From positions 744,001-808,000 of the forward strand of contig NZ_JAFCKT010000001.1 in assembly GCF_018129985.1 (NCBI RefSeq): a stretch of 64,000 bases of DNA, written 5' to 3'. Both the position numbers and the translations under genes were made by a program. Position 1 is the stretch's first letter; every line of letters begins with the position of its first letter. Below are positions 43,114 to 51,469 of this stretch, in pieces. The notes beneath the pieces were generated by a model that saw nothing but the letters and a program-made list of their open reading frames with translations, made no database searches and was not told where the DNA came from. Source of the stretch: Bradyrhizobium sp. SZCCT0148. Its GTDB lineage: Bacteria > Pseudomonadota > Alphaproteobacteria > Rhizobiales > Xanthobacteraceae.

Positions 43114-44178
43114 TCACGGAATGATGCGCGCTTCGCGCAGCCGCGCAAACAGTTGGAAGAAGCTGTCGTCGGTCGCCTGGTAGTCCAGGAAGCCAAGCTG
43201 CCGGCTCTTGCTCATGTCGGTCACCACTTCGATCGGACGCCCGAGATCGGCATCGGTGTGCCAGGCAGAGGCAAGCCTGCCGAGATCAGGCTCTGCCAGA
43301 CGATACTTACGGGCGATGTCGCCCCAGACCGGACCGGCATCGGCCAATTGGCGCGCCAGCGGAATTCCTTCACCGGCATACGGCGCCGGCGGGATCCCGA
43401 ACCAATCGGCCAGCCGGGTCCACATCCAGCTCCAGCGGAAGACATCGCCGTTGACGATATTGAAGGCGTGGTTGCGCGCGGCCTTCGTCGTTGCGGCCCA
43501 TTCGAGATGACGCGCCAGCAGTGTCGCATCGGTCATGTCCGTGAGACCGTTCCACTGCACAGCCGACCCGGGAAAGGAAAACGGCCGCCCCGTTTCCCGG
43601 CAGATCGTCGCGTAGACCGCAAGCGTAACGCCCATGTTCATGGCGTTTCCGACGGCATAACCGATGATGGTGTGTGGCCGGTGCACGCTCCAGCCGAAGC
43701 CGTCGCGCTTCGATGCGGCGAACACCGCGTCTTCCTGTGCGTAGTAGAAATTCTCGATATCGAGCCTCGGCTGATTCTCGCGGAACGGCGTCGCCGGCAG
43801 TTTGCCCTTGCCATAGGCTTCAAACGGACCAAGGTAATGCTTCAGGCCGGTGACGAGCGCGACGTGCCTGACTGAACCAGCCGCCGCGACCGCATCCAGA
43901 ACATTGCGCACCATAGCGGAATTGACGCGGATGTTCTCCGCCTCGGTTTGCTGCCGAAGCCAGGTGCTGAGAAAGACAGCAGTGGGTCTTAATCCTTGCA
44001 GGGCCGAACCAAGCCCAGCCGGATCGAGGAGGTCGGCGGCAACCGGGGTGAGGCCGTCGATGTCGGCCGGCGGCCGCCGGGCGAGCCCGTGGACCTGCCA
44101 TCCCCGCTCGAGGAGGTGCCGGGCGAGATTATTGCCGACGATGCCGCTGGCGCCGACCACAAGCGCGGAGCCTGCCAT
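43114..44178 (-). CDS. PRISE-like SDR oxidoreductase (progesterone 5-beta-reductase / iridoid synthase-like)
   Basis: 354 residues. SALVVGASGIVGNNLARHLL is the dinucleotide-binding motif and VHGLARRPP follows. The PRISE features are ALVTGLKHYLGPFEAYGKGK (catalytic Lys region), FYYAQEDAVF (catalytic Tyr region) and SVHRPHTIIGYAVGNAMNMG. Plant PRISE enzymes reduce activated C=C bonds; bacterial ones have unknown natural substrates. Single gene on the minus strand. Confidence 0.88.
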   Translation of the reverse strand: MAGSALVVGASGIVGNNLARHLLERGWQVHGLARRPPADIDGLTPVAADLLDPAGLGSALQGLRPTAVFLSTWLRQQTEAENIRVNSAMVRNVLDAVAAAGSVRHVALVTGLKHYLGPFEAYGKGKLPATPFRENQPRLDIENFYYAQEDAVFAASKRDGFGWSVHRPHTIIGYAVGNAMNMGVTLAVYATICRETGRPFSFPGSAVQWNGLTDMTDATLLARHLEWAATTKAARNHAFNIVNGDVFRWSWMWTRLADWFGIPPAPYAGEGIPLARQLADAGPVWGDIARKYRLAEPDLGRLASAWHTDADLGRPIEVVTDMSKSRQLGFLDYQATDDSFFQLFARLREARIIP

Positions 44179-44336
44179 ATTCCCTCATTTCCCATTCTGT
44201 GATCCATATCAGATAGGGACGAAGCGACGATCGGCGAGATCTTTCTCGCCGGAGCCGATCACTGTTGCGACATCGCAAGCGCATCCAAGTGGATAAGACA
44301 TTGAAGGCGTGGTCAGTGGCAGGCGAGTGGCCCAGC

Positions 44337-44591
44337 TTACTTGGATTGTACCGCTGATCTCGCCTCATGCTCCCAATGTGCCGTGACGTCGGCACCCGTC
44401 CTGTTCAGGTGCACGTGCTGATCGACTCGACCGATCCAGGTCGTCGGGATGAAATGATGATGTTCGCCATCAGGCGAGCTTTGCCTGGTCAGCTTGATCT
44501 TCGCCCCGTCGAGATGGTCGACTTTTCCCACCGACTTATGATCGGAGGAAATGACGTCCATATGTTCTCTCACCTTCGAGACCTCTGACAT
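44337..44591 (-). CDS. DUF2171 protein
   Basis: 84 residues from ATG 44591 with GGAG upstream: MSEVSKVREHMDVISSDHKS, VGKVDHLDGAKIKLTRQSSP, then HHFIPTTWIGRVDQHVHLNR. The PRC-barrel-like DUF2171 pattern (hMxVxxxDGxxVGxVDxxxG, IPxxWVxxVD) is clear. Such small proteins are common in stress-related gene sets. It is divergent from the gene at 44793. Confidence 0.87.
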   Translation of the reverse strand: MSEVSKVREHMDVISSDHKSVGKVDHLDGAKIKLTRQSSPDGEHHHFIPTTWIGRVDQHVHLNRTGADVTAHWEHEARSAVQSK

Positions 44592-44792
44592 TGCAAGCTC
44601 CATATTCGCTTCGACCAAAAACGCAGGGCAAGCTCCAGGGTTGCAAAGCCGTGGTGGCCGTTCCGAGAGTTCCGTCGCCACGCTTGAGTTCTGCCAAGGG
44701 GCCAAACGGAACTTCGGCAACACCGATGGATTGCCGTGGGTCGTCCGACGTCGAAGACGCCGGCGAACCCTCTCGACATGCAGGAGCTGTCA

Positions 44793-45191
44793 ATGATCCT
44801 CCCAACGGATACCATCGTGGCCGTCGCCGACGGAGAAAAGCTGAACCTCTTCCGCAACACCGGCACCGAGACGCAGCTCACCCTGATTGCCGCTCCACGA
44901 GAGGATGTCGAGGCTGCCAGTGGCAGCGGCGGGCACAACAACAGTTCAGCGAACCCCGATCAGAGCCAGGCGGAGGAGGATGGTTTCGCCTCGGGCATCG
45001 TCGGCATGCTGAACTCCCAGGTGCTCACCAACAAATTCAGCGACATCGTCATCATCGCCGCGCCCAAGACGCTCGGTGAGATGCGCAAGCACTACCACAA
45101 GAAGCTGCAGGAGGCTCTTGTCGGCGAAATTGCCAAGGACCTGACAGGTCATTCGATCGCAGACATCGAAAAGACGATTGTCGCGGCTTAG
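44793..45191 (+). CDS. Host-attachment-family protein
   Basis: 132 residues from ATG 44793 with AGGAG upstream. ILPTDTIVAVADGEKLNLFR, FASGIVGMLNSQVLTNKFSD, IVIIAAPKTLGEMRKHYHKK and EIAKDLTGHSIADIEKTI match the family annotated as protein required for attachment to host cells (described in Agrobacterium), related to the eRF1-like baeRF fold. Direct evidence for attachment is thin, and many members are simply stress-related. It lies 17 bases upstream of the P450 gene, and the two are probably co-transcribed. Confidence 0.88.
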   Translation: MILPTDTIVAVADGEKLNLFRNTGTETQLTLIAAPREDVEAASGSGGHNNSSANPDQSQAEEDGFASGIVGMLNSQVLTNKFSDIVIIAAPKTLGEMRKHYHKKLQEALVGEIAKDLTGHSIADIEKTIVAA

Positions 45192-45208
45192 CAGGGTCAC
45201 GGAAGCCA

Positions 45209-46426
45209 ATGGCGGTTGATGAGGTGGGAGCCGCGCCCAAATTGCCTGATCAGGACGACGAGAGGAAATCGGAGGCGGCTGCCGGGATCGGCCTCCCCGA
45301 TCGTCTCGCGGAGGAGCCGGTCCGCATCGTCAATTTCGACCTCGCCCGGCAATTGTTGCGCAGCGGCGGCGTGCGGCAGGCTGGCTTCAGGGCGGAGCTG
45401 CTGGAAAAGTTTGCGGGGCGCACGCACGCTCCGGTCTTGTTCCAGGACGGTGAGGCGCATCAGAAACAGCGCAGCGCCACCGCCCGGTTCTTTGCGCCCA
45501 AAGTCGTCGCGACCCGGTATCGCCAATTGATGGAGAGCCTGAGCGATCGGCTGGTGGAGCGCTTTCGATCGGCCGGTCACGCCGAACTGGATGTCATGAG
45601 CCTGGAATTGGCTGTGGCCGTGGCCGCCGAGATCGTCGGGCTCACGCGAAGCGATCAGCGGGGCATGTCGCGCCGGTTAAACCGCTTTTTCGCCGCAAGC
45701 GGATCGCAGCCGGGCTGGCTCTCGGCATTCACGGGATTTGCGCTTGGCCAATATCGTATGCTCGCCTTCTACCTGCACGACGTGCGGCCGGCGATCCGCG
45801 TCCGCCGCGCTGCGCCGAGAGAGGACGTGATCTCCCACCTGATCGAGCAGGGGTACTCGAATCGCGAAATCCTGACCGAGTGCATGACCTATGCCGCAGC
45901 CGGCATGGCGACGACCCGCGAGTTCATCGTCATGGCGGCTTGGCACCTGCTCGAGCGCGAGGATCTGCGAGCCAGGTTTCTCGACGGCAATGAGCAGATC
46001 CAGGTGGCGATCCTGGAGGAGATTCTCAGGCTGGAGCCGGTGGTCGGCGCGCTCTATCGCCGCACGGAGCGCGAATTGAAGTTGGATGACGATGGCGCAA
46101 TCACGACCCTCGCGGCCGGCACTCTGGTGAAGATCGACGTTCGCGCCATGAACTCCGATCCCGTCGCATCCGGGGGCTGTCCGTTCAAGCTCGATGCCAA
46201 TCGCGAGGTAAGGGCAAGCAAGGCCTCCGCCAGCCTCATGAGCTTCGGAGACGGCCCTCACAAATGTCCCGGCGCGTCGGTGGCGCTGCAGGAGACCGCG
46301 ATCTTTCTGGATCGCTTGCTTCGTGTTCCGAATATTCGCTTGACGCGCCCGCCGACGATTGGCTGGAACGCCCTGATCTCAAGTTATGAGCTGCGAGATG
46401 CGCAAATTGCAAGCCAGGCCGGTTGA
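45209..46426 (+). CDS. Cytochrome P450 with canonical oxygen-activating residues
   Basis: 405 residues. The haem loop is FGDGPHKCPG with Cys 353, the ExxR motif is in ILEEILRLEP, and the I-helix AAAGMATTREF carries the Thr pair. Overall similarity to bacterial class I P450s is good although the N-terminal part diverges. It is 17 bases downstream of the host-attachment gene. It may belong to the biosynthetic-looking cluster at 46763-50412, but the minus-strand genes at 46530 and 46763 separate it from the operon. No ferredoxin gene is nearby. Confidence 0.92.
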   Translation: MAVDEVGAAPKLPDQDDERKSEAAAGIGLPDRLAEEPVRIVNFDLARQLLRSGGVRQAGFRAELLEKFAGRTHAPVLFQDGEAHQKQRSATARFFAPKVVATRYRQLMESLSDRLVERFRSAGHAELDVMSLELAVAVAAEIVGLTRSDQRGMSRRLNRFFAASGSQPGWLSAFTGFALGQYRMLAFYLHDVRPAIRVRRAAPREDVISHLIEQGYSNREILTECMTYAAAGMATTREFIVMAAWHLLEREDLRARFLDGNEQIQVAILEEILRLEPVVGALYRRTERELKLDDDGAITTLAAGTLVKIDVRAMNSDPVASGGCPFKLDANREVRASKASASLMSFGDGPHKCPGASVALQETAIFLDRLLRVPNIRLTRPPTIGWNALISSYELRDAQIASQAG

Positions 46427-46529
46427 TTGACAGGCCGGCTGTAGCGGGACTTCGTCAGCACTTGGGCCGCATGTCTCCGGTGTTTGCCAACGCCGCGTCC
46501 ACGGCTGCGACCGCGTCTTCCGGCTACGC

Positions 46530-46652
46530 TCATCCGCTTGAACGGACCACCCGGACGACCTCAATCAGCTCAGGCCGGTGGATGAGGATCCCGACGACGG
46601 CGAAGAGCAGAAGCACAGCCGAAGCCATGATCGCGATCCAATATCGATCCAT
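46530..46652 (-). CDS. Small single-pass membrane protein (40 aa)
   Basis: ATG 46652 opens MDRYWIAIMASAVLLLFAVV then GILIHRPELIEVVRVVRSSG: one hydrophobic helix and a short charged tail. GGAGG lies 12 bases upstream, rather far. A GGAAC with a weak -10 lies just before it. The surrounding gap (46427-46762) holds nothing else. Confidence 0.5.
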   Translation of the reverse strand: MDRYWIAIMASAVLLLFAVVGILIHRPELIEVVRVVRSSG

Positions 46653-46762
46653 GAGAACAATCCGACCTCCACAGCTGCGTTCCTAACCCAGTCTGGCGAG
46701 ACGGTCGGCCCCCGGTCCCACCACCTGAGCATTCCGAGGTCGTCGGCACAGTCCTGGCAGCG

Positions 46763-47206
46763 TCAGATCGCGACCGGATCAAACCAGAGCGTCATCTGAT
46801 AATCGATGGTGAGTTCCTCGCCGGCCATGATCGCCCGCTTTGCAATGACATCGATGAGCAGTCCGTCGATATGGCGCACAAAGTTGCAATTCGGGGCATA
46901 GGAATGGCTGAGGAGGCTGGTATATCCCAGCGCGATCGCTGATCGACCCCGGTGATGATACAGATCCTGCTCTGTGGTGTTGTGCTCCCACATGAAGACA
47001 TAGGTGAATATCACCGTTTGATCGACCGCGGCGCGATCACCGGCCGGGATGATAAGAACCGGCGATCTCTCGACCAGTTGTCCGGCTTGCATGTCTTCGA
47101 GGGCGACGACGCCGCGCCCCCGTTTTCCGAAGTCAGCGATAGCCAGCGCGCCGCGCGTCGCGACGGGCATTGATCTCGATATTTCAGCCAGTTGTTGCTC
47201 GCTCAT
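46763..47206 (-). CDS. Small SET-domain protein (putative lysine methyltransferase)
   Basis: 147 residues covering only a SET domain: N-terminal GKRGRGVVALEDMQAGQLVE (27-46), the middle YTSLLSHSYAPNCNFVRH with the NHS-like / PNC motif (95-112), and GEELTIDY (129-136), the classical SAM- and Tyr-containing C-terminal signature. No pre- or post-SET region is present. Bacterial SET proteins methylate lysines of proteins; the target is unknown. ATG 47206 or ATG 47170 may be the start. It is divergent from the methyltransferase operon and shares its promoter region. Confidence 0.85.
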   Translation of the reverse strand: MSEQQLAEISRSMPVATRGALAIADFGKRGRGVVALEDMQAGQLVERSPVLIIPAGDRAAVDQTVIFTYVFMWEHNTTEQDLYHHRGRSAIALGYTSLLSHSYAPNCNFVRHIDGLLIDVIAKRAIMAGEELTIDYQMTLWFDPVAI

Positions 47207-47215
47207 ACCATTGCG

Positions 47216-47270
47216 AACAGTGGCCCGTTTGCTTTGTTCCTAATAGGAACGCCATCTGGCCGCGATGGTT
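47216..47270. promoter_or_regulatory. Divergent promoter region with a perfect inverted repeat
   Basis: GTTCC-TAATA-GGAAC (47236-47250) is a perfect 5-5-5 inverted repeat between the SET gene and the methyltransferase operon. Read as promoters, GGAAC on the plus strand is followed after 16 bases by GGTT (47267-47270), and GGAAC on the minus strand after 16 bases by TGTT (47219-47216). Both are one base off the EcfG consensus. It may be overlapping divergent stress promoters, an operator, or both. Confidence 0.6.
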
Positions 47271-47277
47271 GAGCCGT

Positions 47278-48240
47278 ATGCAACTTACCTCCCATACGAT
47301 GATGGACGCCGGACTTGACTCGCTCGTCCTGTTTCTGCGCGAAGCAAGCTATGAATTTGTCACGCCCACCCCGGCGACACATGCTCGGGTCAACAGCCGG
47401 CCGGGGCGGCGGGAGGCGACGCTTCTAACGGACGTGTTCGGTTGGAGCAGACCCTTCGGAAGAGGCCTCCTTCCATTAGCCCTGTTCGAGACTTTGCGGA
47501 ACAGTGGAATCGTTCGCGAGACGGAAGGCGGCTGGAGGAGCACAGTGCGTGCGTCGACGTTGCAGGGCGAGATACTGCTGCATTCGGCGTTCCCGACGTT
47601 GTCTCCCGACGCCGTGTTCTTCGGGCCGGATACCTATCGGTTTGCGAGGGCCATCAAGAACCATCTTCGTCCGGGGACCCGCCAGCTGCGCAGGGTTGTG
47701 GATATCGGTTGCGGTGCGGGAGCTGGAGCGATCGTCGTTGCCAAGAATGCGGCCTGCGACGAAATCCTCATGGTCGACATCAATGAAGCGGCGTTGCAGC
47801 TGGCGCGGCTGAATGCGAAGGCCGCCGGCGTCGATGCAACCTCGCGGTGGAGCGATCTGCTCACGAATGTCGATGGCCAGTTCGATCTGATCGTGGCCAA
47901 TCCGCCTTATCTCAATGATCCACTGCTCCGTGCGTACCGACATGGCGGAGGCGAGCTTGGCAGCGGTCTCTCACTTCAAATAGCCGAGATCGCCAAAGCC
48001 CGGCTGTCCCGGGGCGGATCGCTGTTGCTGTACACGGGTTCGCCGATTGTGGACGGCAAGGACCGTCTTCTTCAGGCCGTGGAGCGGAGCTTTGGAAACT
48101 CCGACCTGGTCTGGTCTTACGAAGAAGTGGACCCGGATGTGTTCGGGGAAGAACTCGAAACTGAAGCGTACAGCTCGGTCGATCGAATTGCGGCTGTTGT
48201 ACTGACGGCGCAAAAGCCGGAGAGACCACATGTTAGATAG
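47278..48240 (+). CDS. Class I SAM methyltransferase with NPPY motif (HemK/RlmG-like)
   Basis: 320 residues from ATG 47278 (ATG 47299 is possible and would suit the promoter better). The N-terminal 100 residues look like a small helical/winged substrate-recognition domain. The catalytic part has VVDIGCGAGAGAIVVAKNA (motif I, 140-158), DEILMVDINEAALQLARLNA and DLIVANPPYLND (NPPY at 208-211). NPPY enzymes methylate planar nitrogens such as glutamine amides or nucleobases. First gene of a three-gene operon; it overlaps the next gene by 11 bases. Confidence 0.85.
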   Translation: MQLTSHTMMDAGLDSLVLFLREASYEFVTPTPATHARVNSRPGRREATLLTDVFGWSRPFGRGLLPLALFETLRNSGIVRETEGGWRSTVRASTLQGEILLHSAFPTLSPDAVFFGPDTYRFARAIKNHLRPGTRQLRRVVDIGCGAGAGAIVVAKNAACDEILMVDINEAALQLARLNAKAAGVDATSRWSDLLTNVDGQFDLIVANPPYLNDPLLRAYRHGGGELGSGLSLQIAEIAKARLSRGGSLLLYTGSPIVDGKDRLLQAVERSFGNSDLVWSYEEVDPDVFGEELETEAYSSVDRIAAVVLTAQKPERPHVR

Positions 48241-49108
48241 ACTTTCGACGCCAGTCGATCAGGACAGAAACTCGCAATTTCAGCTCAATCGCCTGAATGC
48301 CCTGCGCTTCAACCCGGCCTTGCCTTCATCGACCTGGGAGGATGATGTGTCCGAGGCTGCTGCGCTCTCGATTGTGGAGGGCGGCATCATCGAGCGGGCC
48401 CGAAAAGCGGTTGCAGCCCGAGCGGCGTCCGCTCCCGCCGATGCGGACGAATTCATCGCCTGGTTCGAGGAACTGAAAGAGAACGGCCCGGGACAGAACG
48501 ACCCGTTGTTTCCCTGGCTCGCCGAGCAATGCTCCATGGAGCAGATGAAATGGTTTTTGACTCAGGAAGTTGCCGGCGAGGCCGGCTTTGAGGATTTGAC
48601 CGCGCTGACGCAGTTGAAGTTGCCGGTCCAGTCCAAGCTCGAACTGGCCCGAAACTATTGGGACGAAATGGGGCGCGGGAACCCCAAGGGCATGCATGGT
48701 CCACTGTTGCACGCCCTGTCCGAACATCTCGGGCTCGATCCCCAGCCGGAAACGACCGTCACTGAGGCGCTGACATTGGCCAACACGATGGCTGCGCTCG
48801 CAGCCAACCGTCGGTATGCGTATCATTCGGTCGGCGCACTCGGCGTGATCGAAATGACGGCGCCTGCGCGCTCGGCTGCGACGTCCGCCGGCCTGAAACG
48901 CCTCGGCGTGAGAGCTGGAGATCGGCACTATTTCGCGCTTCATGCCGTGCTTGATGTCAAGCATTCCTCGGCCTGGAATGCGGAGGCCATCAAACCTTTG
49001 GTCCGGCAAAATCCTGCGGTCGCGAATGCCATTGCCGAAGGTGCGTTGATGCGGCTGGAGTGCGGAGCGCGTTGCTTCGAGCGTTACCGATCCGAATTCC
49101 GGATCTGA
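48230..49108 (+). CDS. Haem-oxygenase-like diiron oxidase (HDO superfamily)
   Basis: 292 residues, all helical. Likely metal ligands follow the HDO pattern: Glu 113/117 in TQEVAGEAGFEDL, Glu 146 and His 156 in YWDEMGRGNPKGMHG, Glu 208 in GVIEM, and the diagnostic HxxxDxxH (His 238, Asp 242, His 245) in HYFALHAVLDVKHSSAW. The superfamily (SznF, BesC, UndA are known members) performs N-oxygenation, C-C cleavage and desaturation of amino or fatty acids. The substrate is unknown. The start overlaps the methyltransferase end, and the next gene follows 5 bases later, implying stable co-expression. Confidence 0.85.
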   Translation: MLDRLSTPVDQDRNSQFQLNRLNALRFNPALPSSTWEDDVSEAAALSIVEGGIIERARKAVAARAASAPADADEFIAWFEELKENGPGQNDPLFPWLAEQCSMEQMKWFLTQEVAGEAGFEDLTALTQLKLPVQSKLELARNYWDEMGRGNPKGMHGPLLHALSEHLGLDPQPETTVTEALTLANTMAALAANRRYAYHSVGALGVIEMTAPARSAATSAGLKRLGVRAGDRHYFALHAVLDVKHSSAWNAEAIKPLVRQNPAVANAIAEGALMRLECGARCFERYRSEFRI

Positions 49109-49113
49109 GCGCA

Positions 49114-50412
49114 ATGCGCTTTCTCGGTATCGGTGACAGCTGCGATCTCGGCGCTTTGTATATGAGGCTCGTCGCTGATGGTCACGAGGTCAGGACCTAC
49201 GTCGGTGAGCCGCTGGCGCACGGCACAATGGCGGGTCTGGTCGAGCGCGTGACTGACTGGGAGGCCGAACTCGACTGGATTGGAGCGGCCGGAGAGGATG
49301 GCATCATCCTGTTCGAGAACGTGGCCAAATCGCGCGGGCAACTTCAAGATCGGCTGCGCCAGGATGGATTCAACGTTATCGGCGGCAGTGCATACGGTGA
49401 TCGGCTGGAGAACGATCGGGCATTTGGCCAACGGATTCTCGCCGGCATCGGGCTCCAGACTGCCCGGGTTGAAGAGTTCACCAGCTTGGTCGACGCCGAG
49501 CACTTCCTTGCGCAATATCCCGGCCGCTACGTCCTGAAGTTCAACGGAGCGAATTTTGGCCCAAGAGACAATTATGTCGGGAGGCTGTCCAGCGGGCTGG
49601 ACGCGCTGGCTGTGCTGCAGAGCAAGGCACCTCAGCTCGGAGATGGTGGCAGTTTCATATTGATGGAGCATGTCGAGGGCGTGGAGATGGGAGTTGGCGC
49701 CTATTTCGATGGCCAGTCGTTCGTGGGAAGGCCTTGCCTGGACTGGGAGCACAAGAGATTCTTCCCCGGAAATCTCGGCGAACTCACCGGCGAAATGGGA
49801 ACGATTGCGACGTTCGATCGCTCGGAGGTGTTTTTTGAGCGGACCCTGAAGCCTATGGCTCCGCTGCTGTCTGCGGGCGGCTACTGCGGTTACGTCAATC
49901 TCAACACCATCGTGAACAGGTCCGGCATCTGGCCCCTCGAGTTCACGTGCCGGTTTGGCTATCCGGGTTTTGCAGTCCTTGGGCCATTGCAGGAAACTCA
50001 CTGGGCTGATCTGTTCGCAGCCATGACCGGACGACCGGGCCGAGTGCAGATGCGCCCTGGATTTTGTGCTGCTGTTGTCCTGACCACGCCTCCTTTCCCC
50101 TATGATCGCAAGGCAGTGGATGAACCCGTTGGGCTACCCGTGATCTTCGATGGGGGACTAACGCCGGATGAGTTGGAGGGCCTCTACTATGGCGAGGTCG
50201 GCGTGTCGAATGGCCGCCTCGTCACATCGGGCCAGTACGGCTGGACCATGGTGGCAACCGGAACGGGGACGACGATCGGAGCAGCGCGCGAGGGTGCCGT
50301 TGCACTGGCCGACAAGGTGGTGGTGCCAAACCTCCGGTATCGACGTGATATCGGTTGCAGCCTGATCGATCGGGATTTCGCGCAGGTGGATGACCTGGGC
50401 CTGCTGGGATAA
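49114..50412 (+). CDS. PurD-like ATP-grasp ligase
   Basis: 432 residues with the phosphoribosylamine-glycine-ligase layout: RFLGIGDSCDLGALYMRLVA (N-domain), FGQRILAGIGLQTARVEEFT, PGRYVLKFNGANFGPRDNYV (nucleotide Lys), GGSFILMEHVEGVEMGVGAY (hinge Glu), the DHKR-like CLDWEHKRFFPGNLG and LEFTCRFGYPG near the metal site. It diverges clearly from true PurD, and a purine gene would not be expected here. It probably joins a carboxylate and an amine in the pathway of the two preceding genes. The start ATG 49114 is 5 bases after the oxidase stop. Confidence 0.85.
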   Translation: MRFLGIGDSCDLGALYMRLVADGHEVRTYVGEPLAHGTMAGLVERVTDWEAELDWIGAAGEDGIILFENVAKSRGQLQDRLRQDGFNVIGGSAYGDRLENDRAFGQRILAGIGLQTARVEEFTSLVDAEHFLAQYPGRYVLKFNGANFGPRDNYVGRLSSGLDALAVLQSKAPQLGDGGSFILMEHVEGVEMGVGAYFDGQSFVGRPCLDWEHKRFFPGNLGELTGEMGTIATFDRSEVFFERTLKPMAPLLSAGGYCGYVNLNTIVNRSGIWPLEFTCRFGYPGFAVLGPLQETHWADLFAAMTGRPGRVQMRPGFCAAVVLTTPPFPYDRKAVDEPVGLPVIFDGGLTPDELEGLYYGEVGVSNGRLVTSGQYGWTMVATGTGTTIGAAREGAVALADKVVVPNLRYRRDIGCSLIDRDFAQVDDLGLLG

Positions 50413-50534
50413 TATTGCCTTCACCGCAACGGAAGGCCTTGCGTGCCTCACGCTCAGCCTTGCTGGTCCGCCGGCGGTTGGTAGTAACCAGCCGGCTTTG
50501 TCACCCTCGATCCAAACGATCTTTGCGAGTCGGA

Positions 50535-50720
50535 TCAGTTCTTGTTCGTCGGCCGGGCATCTCGCGCCAGGCGCTCCGCCCTGAGACGCTTATGATTTTC
50601 CTGGAACTCCGGATCGGCGTGGCTGTCCGCTATCGTTTGCCGCGCCCCGATAGGATTTTGCGCCTTCCTGTCCGCCTCATCCGCGACCTGTTGCTCGGCG
50701 GAGCGCTTTCGTTTGGCCAT
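50535..50720 (-). CDS. Small charged protein (61 aa)
   Basis: Reads MAKRKRSAEQQVADEADRKA, QNPIGARQTIADSHADPEFQ, then ENHKRLRAERLARDA. Very hydrophilic and helical, with no membrane or signal segment. Short proteins of this layout are common in rhizobia. No function recognised. It is convergent with the ATP-grasp gene. Confidence 0.72.
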   Translation of the reverse strand: MAKRKRSAEQQVADEADRKAQNPIGARQTIADSHADPEFQENHKRLRAERLARDARPTNKN

Positions 50721-51039
50721 TGCTCGATCCTTGCATCCGTGATGCGTCCGCAACTGTTCAAGTGATTCCCTGGAACAATAGACGCTTGTCGCGCAGGCGG
50801 CGACCTCAAAAGCGCAAAGCGTCCTATCCCCGCACCGGCGATCTCCCACACATACGCCTCTGGTGGGAAGATCGCAGAGGGCGATGGACCGGCCCAAGCC
50901 CGGGAACAAGGGGCTGGACGCGGTCGGATCGCGCCGCGCTGTGTCCTGCTTTTCTGAGTTTCAGCGGGAAGCAATGGTTACATTGCGTCACAGCATGCTC
51001 TACGCTAGGGCGATCGTAGACGACTTCAGAGGTGAACAC

Positions 51040-51246
51040 ATGTCATGCGCCTATAAGCTGAATGAAGACGTTCGCCATCAGCCCCAAGGTCCACAAGGAC
51101 GTGCAGCAAGCGATCCAGCAATGATTTACACCGTCGTTCAATGCATGCCCATCGAGGCAGATGGACGACTTCGATATCGGATCAAGAGCAAGGCGGGGAA
51201 TGTCGAACGGGTCGTAACGGAAGATCAGCTGTCTTACTTTCAGTGA
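51040..51246 (+). CDS. Small hypothetical protein (68 aa)
   Basis: From ATG 51040 with GAGG nine bases upstream: MSCAYKLNEDVRHQPQGPQG, then MIYTVVQCMPIEADGRLRYR and IKSKAGNVERVVTEDQLSYF. The second half (YxVxxCxPxEADGRxRYRIKS) is a recurrent small rhizobial domain that I cannot name. Longer upstream starts lack support. Confidence 0.72.
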   Translation: MSCAYKLNEDVRHQPQGPQGRAASDPAMIYTVVQCMPIEADGRLRYRIKSKAGNVERVVTEDQLSYFQ

Positions 51247-51279
51247 TCGGGCGCGCCTGTTGGCAGGAGGAGTTTCGTC

Positions 51280-51459
51280 GTGCTGAATGATCGCGAAAAG
51301 ATCCTGATTGCGCTCCGGGAGAAGCCGCTCAAAGTTTACGAGGTCATGAAGCGCGCCAATGTCGCGAACGAGGAAGCCTGCCAGTCCCTCTTGTTGAAGA
51401 TGCGAGACGAAGGCTCGGTGAAGTTCGATATTCACAAGGGACGCTGGCACATCGGATAG
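51280..51459 (+). CDS. Small winged-helix-like protein (59 aa), GTG start
   Basis: GTG 51280 with AGGAGG upstream encodes MLNDREKILIALREKPLKVY, then EVMKRANVANEEACQSLLLK and MRDEGSVKFDIHKGRWHIG. The helix-helix-wing pattern (ILxALREKPLKVYEVMKRAN, LLLKMRDEGSVKFD) suggests a compact DNA-binding fold. It follows the 51040 gene by 33 bases and is likely in the same transcript. Confidence 0.7.
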   Translation: MLNDREKILIALREKPLKVYEVMKRANVANEEACQSLLLKMRDEGSVKFDIHKGRWHIG

Positions 51460-51469
51460 GCCGCGCCTG

